NCBI GenBank assembly: GCA_048772705.1
Contig: JBLWGC010000159.1
Location: 186,001 to 250,000 of the forward strand
Direction of reading: 5' to 3'
From: Leidyana gryllorum EB-2025a
Taxonomy: Eukaryota > Apicomplexa
Length of the DNA stretch: 64,000 nucleotides
Positions 28,968-39,079 of this stretch are shown here, piece by piece; within the stretch, counting starts at the first letter, position 1, and every line of letters begins with the position of its first letter. Under the pieces are notes generated by a model. The model saw nothing but the letters and a program-made list of their open reading frames with translations. It was not told the origin of the DNA and searched no databases. The position numbers and the translations under genes are program-made.

Positions 28968-30065
28968 ATGCTAAGACGGGGTCCCATCCCGACAAACATT
29001 CGTCCTGTGGAAATGCGACCAAACAAGACTGTTCTGAACACAGCTATCTCTGATATTCTCAGTCCAAGTACACAGATCCTCATCAAGAATACCTTTATTC
29101 AGTTCGAGGACCCTGCCGCCCAACCCCTCGAACCCAATGCAACCAGACCACGAGGTGACTCATGTGACGCCGTACTACTGTCCAGCAATACGCCTCCTCG
29201 TGTGCGTGCGGCCGATGCTTTGCTATGCATCCCAGAAAACTCCGTTCACCTTCGCGAAACCGACGAGGAGACCACGGATCATGAATCTCGCGACTCCCTT
29301 TCCGGTAACAAGGAGCGTCAAGTTGCACTATTGTTGTGAACTCCGGCTCAACAGGCGGCTCCAAGCCGAGTCCCGATCTGCCTGACAGTGATGGCAAAGT
29401 AGGCAAAGCCCCTAGTTCTTCCCGCCGCTCCGGTGAGCTGAGAGAGATTCGCTTCGAAGACTCTATTCTCACGCAGAAGTTACTCCAAAACATCAGAGCA
29501 TGTCTCCTGCTGAGCTGCTGGAGTCCCTGGCGGCCTGCGAGCAACTGAAACGCATGGCGCTGGACGATCTGCCAGCATCGGAACACGAGAAGACCACAAT
29601 TATGTTACGCAATATACCTAATAAGTACACCCAGAGTATGCTGTTGGAAGCGGTTGATCAGGAGTTCCGAGGGCTCTACGATTTCTTCTATCTACCTATA
29701 GATTTCAAGAACAAGTGCAATGTGGGCTACGCATTCATCAATTTCATCCACCCATACTACGGTGAGTCTAGCGAAATCGTGTGCTTTGTTTTGAACACAC
29801 AGAGCGTGCAGCCGATCTTTTCTCTAAGAAGTTTGCGGGACTGAAATTAACAGCTTTCAAGTCCAAGAAGGTCTGCGAGGTGTCGTGGGGTCGCGTACAA
29901 GGTCTTAGAGCGAATATTGATCACTATCGAAATTCTGCCATCATGTCAATACCAAATTCACAATATAAGCCCTTGATTTTCAAGGATGGCATCCCTCTGC
30001 AATTTCCGGGTCCAGCAGGGCCCATTCACTCCGTCAAACCCCGTCACGGCAGAGCCGCAACCTGA
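28968..30065 (+). CDS. Mei2-like RNA-binding protein, copy 1
   Basis: Mei2-type proteins bind RNA through a distinctive C-terminal RRM. Exons 28968-29304, 29355-29432, 29477-29761 and 29803-30065 give 320 residues. The RRM starts at [20 protein letters not shown], continues with [20 protein letters not shown] and ends with [20 protein letters not shown]; these are the conserved Mei2 signatures. The N-terminal region has a short motif ([17 protein letters not shown]) followed by [11 protein letters not shown] that is shared with the next gene. The intron at 29762-29802 splits the RRM after [10 protein letters not shown]. The gene is followed 81 nt later by a paralogue. Confidence 0.9.
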
Positions 30066-30146
30066 ATTCAGTCGCAGCAGAAAGTCAAAAGGTCTCAGAC
30101 AGATTGATTTCTTTGTGAACCTTTGTATAGGTAGCTGATCGATATC

Positions 30147-31915
30147 ATGTTCTATCACTACTGTCTTCCCTCTCATGATAACGATCCACTCCACTTTGAC
30201 GATCAGACTGCATCCGAATTCTGTGATGACCATTCACCCGATTCGAATGCCTCCACTGCTGTTTCAACTCATGCGCCACATGACAGCCTCCTGTGCTCAC
30301 AGGTAAACACTGCAACCACCGAAGGCTGTGACACCACCGCGCTACGTCCCAATCAGACGCTGAAACTCAGTGGTGTGGATGATGCATCCAGTCTTCCATG
30401 TGACGCCTTTTCACCTTCCACACAAGTGCTCATTAAGAACACTTTTATCCAATTCGACGAGGGGGCGCCCATCAAATATGAGGTGGCGCATCGCCCTCGT
30501 GGGAGCAGTTGTGATGCTGTGCTCACTGGGCCTCATCTGGGACGACATAAACTAGAGACTCTCAGTGCTATACCCGAACATGTTGGACGGTCGTCCTGCA
30601 CGTGCGTGCCGCCCATTTATTGCGACCACTGCCGAGAGGAGTCAAACGACCGAGAACACCCGAATACAACCAGAGCCGACCTCAGCCCCGGCGAGCTCGC
30701 CGATTCTTTGCGCAACTGCCTACCTTTACATAGAATGCCTCTAGATAAATTGCCAGGAGGTCCGTCCGGGACGGAGACGCATAACGTCTCGTCATCCAAT
30801 GAGAAGACCACCGTGATGCTGCGGAACATACCGAACAAGTATACTCAGTCAATGCTACTCGAGGCAGTTGATCAAGACTTCAAAGGCCTCTACGATTTCT
30901 TCTATCTACCTATTGATTTCAAGAACAAGTGTAACGTTGGCTACGCCTTCATCAATTTCATCCACCCTTATTACGGTACGTCGGATTCTCCTAGGACCTG
31001 CTGGGATACATAACTCTCTCGGGCACTGATTGACTCACGACGCCCTCGCTGCTTCGATTGGATCCTCTCTGCGCCTCCAAGCAATTGCTCGTTGAGCAGC
31101 ACTTCTCCCCGGACCTGCTCTCTCTGCAATCCTCATCCGTAACCACCGCTGAGACTCAGACGGGCTGAAGAAGCTGAGGCAGCTGCTTGATGCCGGCAGG
31201 TATTAATGGTGTGTTCTTGCAACGTCATGTCATTGAAAATGTGTGGCTGTGGGTGTACGTTCTAATTGTGTGTCACACATCAAACGTTGGTGGCACACCA
31301 CACCACGTTCAAAGAAAGACTGTGGATGTTGTGTGTCTGTCTGTCTCGGTGTCTCGATCTCCGTGCGCGTGTGCGCACGTGCGTGTGTTTGTATATCGGA
31401 TCTGATGATGAAAGTGTTACGTATGGAAATATAGAAGCGGTTGATCAACTGGCTATTCCGCACGTGTGTGTGTGTGCTCGTCGTATTTAGGCCCGCAACA
31501 TCGTGGGTCGATCGAGCTCCTGAGAGATGGGACCTTTGAATGTTCTTCCATGTGAAGAATGAGTCGTGGTGGTTGATGTATGATTGTTTTTGTTTCTGCA
31601 GCTAATCTGTTTGCCACGAAATTCGCTGGATTGAAATTGACTGCGTTCAAGTCAAAGAAGATCTGTGAGGTGTCTTGGGGAAGAGTTCAAGGCTTACGAG
31701 CGAATATTGAACACTATCGCAACAGCGTGATCATGTCCTTACCGAATCCCCAATACAAGCCTCTCTTGTTCAAAGATGGCATCTCGCTTCAGTTTCCGGG
31801 CCCCGCCAACCACTCCGCTTCCTTGAACAGCTCTACCTCAACAACTGCTTCTTCGTCGAATGGAGGAACTCACAAGAATCGTCACCATCGCCATTACCAC
31901 GGAAAGAAAGCTTAA
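30147..31915 (+). CDS. Mei2-like RNA-binding protein, copy 2
   Basis: This paralogue of the preceding gene has two exons, 30147-30975 and 31602-31915, giving 380 residues. The RRM is nearly identical in its core ([20 protein letters not shown], then [40 protein letters not shown]). The N-terminal motif [17 protein letters not shown] and RPRGSSCDAVL is also kept, while the linker between has diverged. The C-terminus is longer and ends in a His/Lys-rich stretch (NRHHRHYHGKKA). It has lost the two N-terminal introns of copy 1 but keeps the RRM intron at the same codon, here 626 nt long. The pair looks like a tandem duplication of some age. Confidence 0.9.
31329..31396. repeat. CTGT/TGCG simple-sequence tract in a Mei2 intron
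   Basis: Alternating TGTC, CTGT and GTGCG units run through the middle of the 626-nt intron of Mei2 copy 2. They account for part of the intron expansion. Confidence 0.6.
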
Positions 31916-32257
31916 TGTGACAATTGGTATAAGTCCTGCATCCAGGTAACGAGAAGACCTACGGCCGCATACGCTTGGCACGTGCGTGCGTGCGTGCAAG
32001 CCAATCCATCTAACAATTTCTGTCTCTTTGACGCGCGTTTGTGTACATATTTTGAGGGGCTATCGTACTGCTGCTATCTGGAAGCAGCCCTGCTCCCTTT
32101 AACTCTTCTTCTCCTTTCTCTCATTGGACATCTCTTGTTATTGATTTTTCTGCCTATAAATCTAGCTCGCGCGCGCGATTGACTGACGTGTGTTGTTGAT
32201 TGATTGATGATTCTGATGTCATGTTATTGGAAGGTCTACAAGCCTCTCATGAGCGCA
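31916..32257. other. Convergent intergenic region with GTGC repeat
   Basis: This gap lies between the Mei2 copy 2 stop and the end of the nucleostemin-type GTPase. A short (CGTG)n microsatellite is present at about 31981-31997 and pyrimidine-rich sequence follows. No gene is evident. Confidence 0.5.
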
Positions 32258-33822
32258 TCAATATCCATCGCTGGTGTGGGTTCCGTTAGCCATTGTTTCA
32301 CTGGACCTTCCACTTGCTGAAAAGAACAGATTGGAGTCTGGTTGCGATTTCATTACCTCTTGGATTGCTAATGCTTCAACAGTCGGTGGCTCTGTTGACG
32401 CCCTGAGCTTCCCATTCCGCCAGTCCTCGAGAACGAGTCTCACCGCGGCACCAATATCCCTTAAACCTCCTTTCTTGAGTAGTTTGCGGTGTTCTGCTAT
32501 GTGGCCAAGCACTTCCCGCACATCTGGGAGACAGAATATCCCGGCATCAATTTTATACTGCTCCACAAACTGAGCCTCCATCCCAACTAATTGCCGCAAC
32601 ATGTCCACCGCCCTCTCCCCGACTTCTTGATCATAATTCTATAACACAGTTCACACATAGACGTTACCACCAAGGCGTCACCTACCTTGACGCACCCTCG
32701 AAGGACGGCCACTGGATCACCCTCGTTGCCTTCCAAGATGACTCCTGGAGTATCTATTAGGAGCAGCTGATCGCTCAATTTGACTCGCGCCAATGTACGT
32801 GTGACTCCAGCCTCGTTCCCAGTCTTCACCTTGGTGGTGTTGCGACAGAGGGAGTTGATAACACTGGATTTGCCCACATTTGGCATTCCGACGACTGCCA
32901 CAGTAATGCTTTTGAAGGCTGGTGCTTTCGCAGGATCTTCAACAACAGCCCCGCCCCCCTCGGCCATCTCCTGGCCGGGTACCGCCGCCGACTCAGTGGT
33001 AACCCCATTGGCGTTTCGGCTGTAGTTCTTGAGAAGTCCCATTAGTTCCCCTGCACCGAGAGCACCGTAACCCGTCTTGAACAACTTGGCGGGAGCTTGC
33101 GTAGCCGTCTGAGGTGTGAACTTGGACGTTGAGTGTTTCGACCTGGACTCTGTGGTCATAGCGCGAAAAGGCACTGTAGGGTAGTAGCGTTTCAAATATC
33201 GAACCCATCGTTCAACACGTTGTTGGTCGTCACAGAGATCGATCTTGTTGACCAGAATGATCAGTTTCTTTCCATTTGCCATACAATACCTCTCCACATT
33301 ATGAGATCGATAACCCTCCGGATCCCGAGCGTCCACCACTTCGATTATGACATCCGCTTCGTTTATGGCTTTGTTTAACTGAGTGGCGAAGGCTTTTCTC
33401 GTCTGGTTGTGGGAGGAGGAGTGACGCTTCTCATCGTCGTCGGAGCCGTTGTTGAGTCTGCGTTCATCGTCAGAGTCCCTATCCGCCATGGCGGCCGCCT
33501 TCTCGACTGCAGCTGCAGCATGTGACTCCAAAAGCTTTTGATTGGCTGCCTCCTCGAGGTAATATTCAATTTGCTCCTGTGATAACCCAACGAGAGCGGC
33601 GGGGTCTACGGCGGCCAGCAACTGGGCCTTGGAGACTTCCAGCTGTTCCGAAAAACCTGCATGTAGCTTGTGCAGGCGATTGCGTTGGGCCTCCTGTATA
33701 CTTTTTGGCACTTTACTCTTCGCCTTGGCCTCTGTCTTCTTGTTTGGAGACTTGCTGGAGGGCCTCTCGGCCATATCATCTCGTCTCTGCTTAGTGCGTC
33801 GCGCGCCAGCCGGCTTCCCCAT
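32258..33822 (-). CDS. Circularly permuted GTPase of the nucleostemin/GNL3 family
   Basis: These nucleolar GTPases act in ribosome large-subunit assembly and export. Two exons (33822-32686 and 32638-32258) give 505 residues. The N-terminus is Lys/Arg-rich with a coiled-coil-like helix. The G motifs occur in permuted order: DARDPEGYRSHNVE, then LVNKIDLCDD (G4), then VVGMPNVGKSSVIN (G1), a Thr for G2 in GVTRT and LIDTPGVIL (G3). The C-terminal exon contains a helical domain (FCLPDVREVLGHIAEHRKLL) typical of the family. An internal low-complexity stretch precedes G1. I would place it with GNL3 or GNL3L and not with GNL2, but this is by length only. Confidence 0.88.
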
Positions 33823-34133
33823 TCTAAAAAATGCCGAGGAGCGGGTCCCACACGGTTTTTCGACAGGCTATGGGTTTACTTAAGGTTGTCTATCAGCTGA
33901 TCAATAGATTTGAGGTTTCGGTTGACCACTTTATCATAGATGTGTAAAGTATTGGACACCGTTAGGTAGCCTGTGTGACACATTTTTCTGTCTTGTCGTG
34001 TGCGACAGGCCGATATGCAAGTGATATCGTCATTCAAACTTTTAGCACTTTTTGCTTTCCTTTTTTATCACCACTACTTACCCTCTTTGGCCAGAGGTAC
34101 TGCCAAGCGGAACTTTGTTGTGGATTGAGCGTT
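33823..34133. promoter_or_regulatory. Divergent intergenic region between GNL3-like and nuclease genes
   Basis: Both neighbours are transcribed away from this 311-nt gap, so it must contain both promoters and 5' untranslated regions. No TATA-like consensus stands out. A pyrimidine-rich tract with AG occurs before the nuclease ATG, which could be a cis or trans splice acceptor. Confidence 0.4.
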
Positions 34134-35438
34134 ATGTTGAATTACCTCGTTGGTGTTCTAGCTCTTCCCGCCGCTATGGCTTGGTGGGATGGAGGCCACT
34201 ATATCAGTGGCGCCATCGCTCGCCAGACCCTTTTGGATCAGGGCAAGTCGAACGTTGTCGACTGGATTGAGAAGATTCTCGCTTTGGATGCCGACAGTTA
34301 CGGCGCTCACAGCACTTTTTTGACTGCGCCGACATGGATGGATGACATCAAATCCTCCTACAGCAGCGGGAACACCACTGCCAACCCAGTTCGCCCTGCG
34401 GTCGCTGTGTGGAATAGCAATCATTTCATGAACATTCCGGTCGAGAATGGCTGCCACGGAGATTGCATCAAGGACCTTAGCGCCATGACACAATACTTGG
34501 GAGAAGGTTACAATCAGATTGACACTCTTCTCGGGGCAGCCATGAGGCATTTGGCGCCGGAGGGGTCCACTCGCCCACCTGGAAACGGCGACATCTGGGC
34601 AACTCAGCTCCACTTGCGTTGGCTGGTCCACCTTATGGGTGACGCTCATATGCCAATGCACATGACTGGAATGTGGCACAGAGGACTGTGGGAGTGTCCC
34701 GTGCCCTGCAACTTTGAGTGGTGCACTGAATGTAAGGAACACAGCGATCACCCTCAATCCGTTCCGGGCAAGACATACTTGGAACGCAACCACCACTGCA
34801 ATGGCGGAAACTACATTCACGTCAAATATGACGAATCAAAATGGCCCCAAGGGATGGACGTTGTCTCGAAAGACGACCTTCATGGATTCTGGGATAGTAT
34901 GGGGGGATTTGCTCAGGCTTATGCCAACGAACTCACCGACAAGGAGAAAGAAGAGCTCGCTGGGATCGTCATGAAAGCTCACCCCTTCGATGAAATGAAA
35001 CAGAAGTTCAACATTTGGGGCAACAACTGGACTTTGAGAGGCGACGTGTACCCCTATGCCTACGAAGTTGCTGCTATTGGTGCTGCTGACGACGTGGTCG
35101 ATGGAAAGAGGTGGTATGCCTTCATGGACGTTGATGTTACCAAGCACTTGTGCTTCACTGGCATGAACGCTGAGCAGAAGTACTGCCAAAACCACCGCAG
35201 TCTGCAATTGAGTGAAGAGTATCGCGCCTTCACTGAGAAGGCGTCCAAACGTTTGGTGGCTCTTGCTGGCTACCGTATGGCCGATGCACTCAACCGCGTG
35301 GTTGAAGGTTTACCAGCGCGCATGAAGACTGAGATCGACAAACGTCTCAAGGAGCAGGAGAATACCTCTGGAGCCGCTTCTCTGTTGTCCCTTGGCGCGA
35401 CTTTACTTGTGACAGGGGCAATTGTCTTGGCACATTGA
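34134..35438 (+). CDS. Secreted S1/P1-type nuclease with hydrophobic C-terminal tail
   Basis: S1/P1 nucleases are zinc enzymes that cut single-stranded DNA and RNA outside the cell or in vesicles. The gene has no intron and encodes 434 residues. A signal peptide (MLNYLVGVLALPAAMA) ends just before WWDGGH, so processing would expose an N-terminal Trp with His at position 6, as in P1. Other zinc ligands are visible in PTWMDDI, SNHFMNIP, LVHLMGDAHMPMH and LHGFWDS. There are many cysteines in the middle loop (CPVPCNFEWCTEC), an insertion relative to plant and fungal enzymes. The C-terminus is a hydrophobic stretch of about 18 residues after small residues (TSGAAS), which suggests a GPI anchor or a single membrane anchor. 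Confidence 0.92.
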   Translation: MLNYLVGVLALPAAMAWWDGGHYISGAIARQTLLDQGKSNVVDWIEKILALDADSYGAHSTFLTAPTWMDDIKSSYSSGNTTANPVRPAVAVWNSNHFMNIPVENGCHGDCIKDLSAMTQYLGEGYNQIDTLLGAAMRHLAPEGSTRPPGNGDIWATQLHLRWLVHLMGDAHMPMHMTGMWHRGLWECPVPCNFEWCTECKEHSDHPQSVPGKTYLERNHHCNGGNYIHVKYDESKWPQGMDVVSKDDLHGFWDSMGGFAQAYANELTDKEKEELAGIVMKAHPFDEMKQKFNIWGNNWTLRGDVYPYAYEVAAIGAADDVVDGKRWYAFMDVDVTKHLCFTGMNAEQKYCQNHRSLQLSEEYRAFTEKASKRLVALAGYRMADALNRVVEGLPARMKTEIDKRLKEQENTSGAASLLSLGATLLVTGAIVLAH

Positions 35439-35674
35439 GGAGGAGTTGGCTCGGTGTTACACGCCTGGTAGCTCATTTTTAGGGGCTCAATCGCACCCAC
35501 AGTTGATTGTTCGATTTATCATATCATCAGCTATTTTTCCGAGTCTCTAATATCCGACGAAAAAAGCTCGAAGGAGAGTGAGCGTCTAACACAGCCGATA
35601 TTTGGAACGTTTAGGTTGTCCACTGCACCTCTGAAAGAAAGCAGAAAGGAAAGTTCACTAAGAACACTCTGTGG

Positions 35675-37112
35675 TCAAGCGATCCTCACCCTAACTATAG
35701 TAGTGTTCACTGGCCGCCTTTCTAAGTACTGTTGTTGCGGCTGCAGCTGCTGGTGGTGGTGATGTGCCATTCCTCGCATCATCACTGGAGCTGCCGCCTG
35801 CTGGACTGCAGCCGGCTGTTGCAAGGTAGTCCCCACAACGTATGGCTCAGCAGCCACTTGAGGCATTAGGTGCGCAGGTATAGGCTGAATCGCTCCTGGT
35901 CGCTGTTGCTGTGTCCCATGTGGCACTGGAAAGCCCTGTTGCACCAATCTGACGGTTCTTGTGGGAACCTGTACATAGCCGGCCCCCGACATCGGGGCAG
36001 GAGCGCTACCGCGGCTCATCGCGTCCAAAACATGTCCGTCGACTGTAGATAACTGACTGTACAAGTCATTCAAGCCAAAATGGATGTAGCTGTACGTGGC
36101 AGACGCGCGTATGAAAAGAGCACAGTGTCTCTCAGCCAACTCACTGTGTAAGTATGCAATCCAGGAAACTTCTGAGAGCTGCCGCTTCGCTCGCAATCGC
36201 TAAAGAGGAAACAAAAGTGTAACCCAAGTCGGCCACAACACCATCTGCTTACCACCTGGCAAGGATACCTCGGCCCCACACAGTCGACCGTAGAGGGACT
36301 TCATCTGCGCCATTGCATCTCGGGCCTCAGCCAGGCTGCGAGTCAGATTCAGCCATTCATGCATCGTTTCTTTCGCAATGTATTGATCTCTGACACCCAA
36401 GTTGTCCACCAAATAGCCTACCAACTCTCTACCGAGATCTGCCGAAATCGAATCAGTGATGGGTACACACCGCGCATAACTCACTGTTGACCTCCGATGG
36501 GCTGTTACTGGTCAGAAGAGTGGCACACTTGCCCGACAGCTCGGCTATTTCAGACTGTTGGACGCTGCCCATACGGTGGAAGATATCGAGAGACCGGAAA
36601 TCGCCCTCTTTGAGCTGCCAAGCGGTGATAATTTCTCTCAAAGCAACATCCTCTCGTTCCGGCATCGATAGCTCGACCTGTACGGCAACGTCGGACGAAA
36701 CCTCCACAGCGGACTCGATCTCCTCCTCCTGAGTAGGCAATGGTTCGGGCTGCTCCTGAGCAGACAACAAGGTCTCCTCTCGGCGAGAAAAGTCCGAGAA
36801 GTCAGTCTTGCAGCTCCAACAAGCCCCTTTCGACTCAACCCGAGGCGGTGAGGCAGCCTCTTGAGAAGGCTCGGGCCGCTTTTCACATGAGAGTGCAGGG
36901 ATATGAGGTGGGGCGGTTGAGAGTCGTTGAATTTCAGAGTCCGGATGGCTTGGTTCTTGCAACTTGCGGAGGTCTAATGTGCTCGTACTCGAAAAAGTTG
37001 TAGGATCCACCTCATCCTTGTGGCTGGAGGTGAGCTTCACCGTCCCCTGTGCCCATAGTTCTTGTGAGTTAGCTACTGTCATGTGTCTCAACCTTGCACC
37101 ATCGCATGCCAT
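35675..37112 (-). CDS. Helical protein with Gln/His-rich tail, unknown function
   Basis: I do not recognise a family. Exons 37112-36485, 36438-36269 and 36199-35675 give 440 residues. The first 160 residues are Ser/Glu-rich and disordered. The middle is helical (LREIITAWQLKEGDFRSLDI, LGRELVGYLVDNLG and LTRSLAEARDAMAQMKSLYG) and continues in the last exon with SEVSWIAYLHSELAERHCALF. The tail is rich in Gln, Pro and His. For the second intron I used the donor GTATCC after codon GAG, because it alone keeps the long last exon open; the nearby GTAAGC donor would end the protein soon after. The ATG overlaps the stop codon of the upstream phosphatase gene (TGATG). Confidence 0.65.
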
Positions 37113-37839
37113 CAAGGCTTCTCAGCCGACATTGAAGTAAAAGATAAGCCAAGACCCTTCCGTACATGAAGGGTCAAGTATCCAGCTTTTGCAGCTTCCA
37201 TTATATTGGTGCGATCGTCGTCGATTAGGAGCACCTGTTCAGGATCGACATTAAAGTCTCTACAAACCAAACTAAGATGGAAATTCTTGGACTTCGGGAC
37301 TGCGGTGTCTTCACACAGCGCGAGTCGCTCATGCAGATCACGTAGTTTCTCAGTGCTTTGATACAATCTGCAGCAGTAAAGTCATTTCATAGCACGTCTC
37401 CGGAGCACACACTACAATCGATCGAAACACTCAGCACCCACCTGGGATAGAACGGATAAACTCGCGAAATGCGGAATGCCGCACCCGATTTCTCCATGAA
37501 AGTTTGAACCAAGGCTTCACCAGCCAACAGACGATCAGGCTCTTGTCGCGGGCCGCACAGAAGGCTCCTCATCCCCTCGTCCGAGAAAGTCACACACACC
37601 ATCGGGATATCCGCGTTGCCAGCGGCCACACCCAAAGCGTTCATATCGGGGGACAATGAACGCCATAGACGGTGCGTCGAACGGGCATCTCGATCAACGC
37701 AGCCTCCAGAATGGCGGCGAGTCATAGTATTGTCGAAATCAACAGCCAACACCTTGACTCCTCGACGTTTGAGCCACGACAACATGAAGTCAGCCACGTC
37801 TTCGGCCATCACTACGCGCTCCCGGGTCAGCCTACACAT
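37112..37839 (-). CDS. HAD-superfamily phosphatase-like protein
   Basis: HAD hydrolases remove phosphate through an Asp nucleophile. Exons 37839-37442 and 37367-37112 give 217 residues from the ATG at 37839. Motif I is LAVDFDNTMTRRHSGG, with DFDNT fitting DxDxT. A central segment, IPMVCVTFSDEG, could carry motif II. Motif III/IV is KSKNFHL, then PEQVLLIDDDRTNIMEAAKAGY. The HSGG after motif I is a feature of a protist HAD group I recall, but its substrate is unknown to me. The 5' end is unclear: the frame is open upstream, and an intron at 37955-38120 would join it in frame to the Ser/Pro-rich gene, giving a 564-residue protein. Confidence 0.75.
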
Positions 37840-38116
37840 ACTAGCTATAAAGAGGCCAAACAACCTCTGCTGACTCGCGGGGCCGGACGTTCGTCTAGGG
37901 GACATGCGCGACGAGCTCACCAGATAACCTCCGGCCGTGCGACCCAAGGTTGTCCTGCAAACGAGGAATGATCGGCGCGAAAGTAGAATGAGAGATGAAA
38001 AATGATACATTGGAATAGATTGGGAGGAATATAGACAGCGTGCCGGCCGGTGAGATACAGCCGTTGGCATAGTTCAAGCGAAAGGGGATTCTCAATATCT
38101 GCAATATCTGGAGAGC

Positions 38117-39046
38117 TTACGGTGGATCGTCATCATATGTCAAATGTGTGAGGAGATTGAGTGAGGGTGGGAAGGATGCCCGTCGTATGGGCCTGCGTCT
38201 TGTCGCGAGTATATCACGCATACAATCGGCGGCTCTCCAAGAAGCGGGTGACATACTCGGAGCCGGGGATCGTGTATTAAAGCCAGAGGTTTTGCGGCTG
38301 GGTGATGAGAGGTCGGGTCTGAATTGGGAGACTCCAAAAAGTGCTGGCTCCATAGGAAGCGCCAGGCGGGGTACTAATGGTTTCTTGGGTTGCGCACTTC
38401 GGGGTGGGCGGGGATGGTCGGACTGAATGGTTGAGTCGGACGATGAGACGGTAGATGCGGGTGGGGAGTCAGCGTGCGAGACAAGTTCCGAAGATCTCGA
38501 AATGACGGGTGGCGGAGATCCCTCCATACTGAACCGTCCTGGAGATCTGGACTTGGGAGATATGAGGGGGACAGGTGTAGAGCTTCTGAGTCCGCGTTTG
38601 CGATTGAAGGGACTTGTTGGGCGAGAAGCGGACATGGAGGAGTTCCGAGCAGATAGATCATAGTCGAGAGTGAAAGTCTTGGGAGATGACGGTGTGGGCC
38701 CTCTTGAAGACGCAATTGGGGTTCGAGGAACGGCTATCCGCGGTTCAGATGGGCGTGAGTGCCGCACAGTGAGGCTCCGGTCGGTGTCAAGAGAGGGGAG
38801 GACTAAGCTTCCGGCAAAGTCTAAGGTGGGGACACGGTGAGGCATGGGGCGATGTTGTGTGGGGACAGTGGCAATGCGGCGATGTTCCTCCCGACGGTTG
38901 GGACTCCATTGACGGACGCGGCTTAATCCGCGAGGTAAGGTGGAATCTTGTCTCGTATAGATGACTGCAGAGTGCGTAGGCGCAATATCTCCCACAGGAA
39001 TGTATGTAGCCACAGGAGGCCCAGACCACAACCCTTCAGGTTTCAT
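38117..39046 (-). CDS. Ser/Pro/Arg-rich disordered protein, unknown function
   Basis: One exon of 309 codons runs from ATG 39046 to TAA at 38117-38119. The product is rich in Ser, Pro and Arg, with repeated SP dipeptides (TPSSPKTFTLDYD, SPKSRSPGRFSMEGSP) that look like kinase target sites. No folded domain is visible. The stop codon lies inside a good 5' splice site (CCGTAAGC), so the same exon could be spliced at 38120 to the downstream phosphatase, replacing this stop. The start codon is 33 nt from that of the divergent orphan gene. Confidence 0.6.
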   Translation of the reverse strand: MKPEGLWSGPPVATYIPVGDIAPTHSAVIYTRQDSTLPRGLSRVRQWSPNRREEHRRIATVPTQHRPMPHRVPTLDFAGSLVLPSLDTDRSLTVRHSRPSEPRIAVPRTPIASSRGPTPSSPKTFTLDYDLSARNSSMSASRPTSPFNRKRGLRSSTPVPLISPKSRSPGRFSMEGSPPPVISRSSELVSHADSPPASTVSSSDSTIQSDHPRPPRSAQPKKPLVPRLALPMEPALFGVSQFRPDLSSPSRKTSGFNTRSPAPSMSPASWRAADCMRDILATRRRPIRRASFPPSLNLLTHLTYDDDPP

Positions 39047-39079
39047 CTGAATTTTATTAAAGCCGACTTTTGGGATACT

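Noticed and set aside
38948-39079. An upstream extension of the orphan protein
   Set aside because: The frame is open but overlaps the start of the divergent gene, and the encoded residues are Arg-rich without conservation clues.
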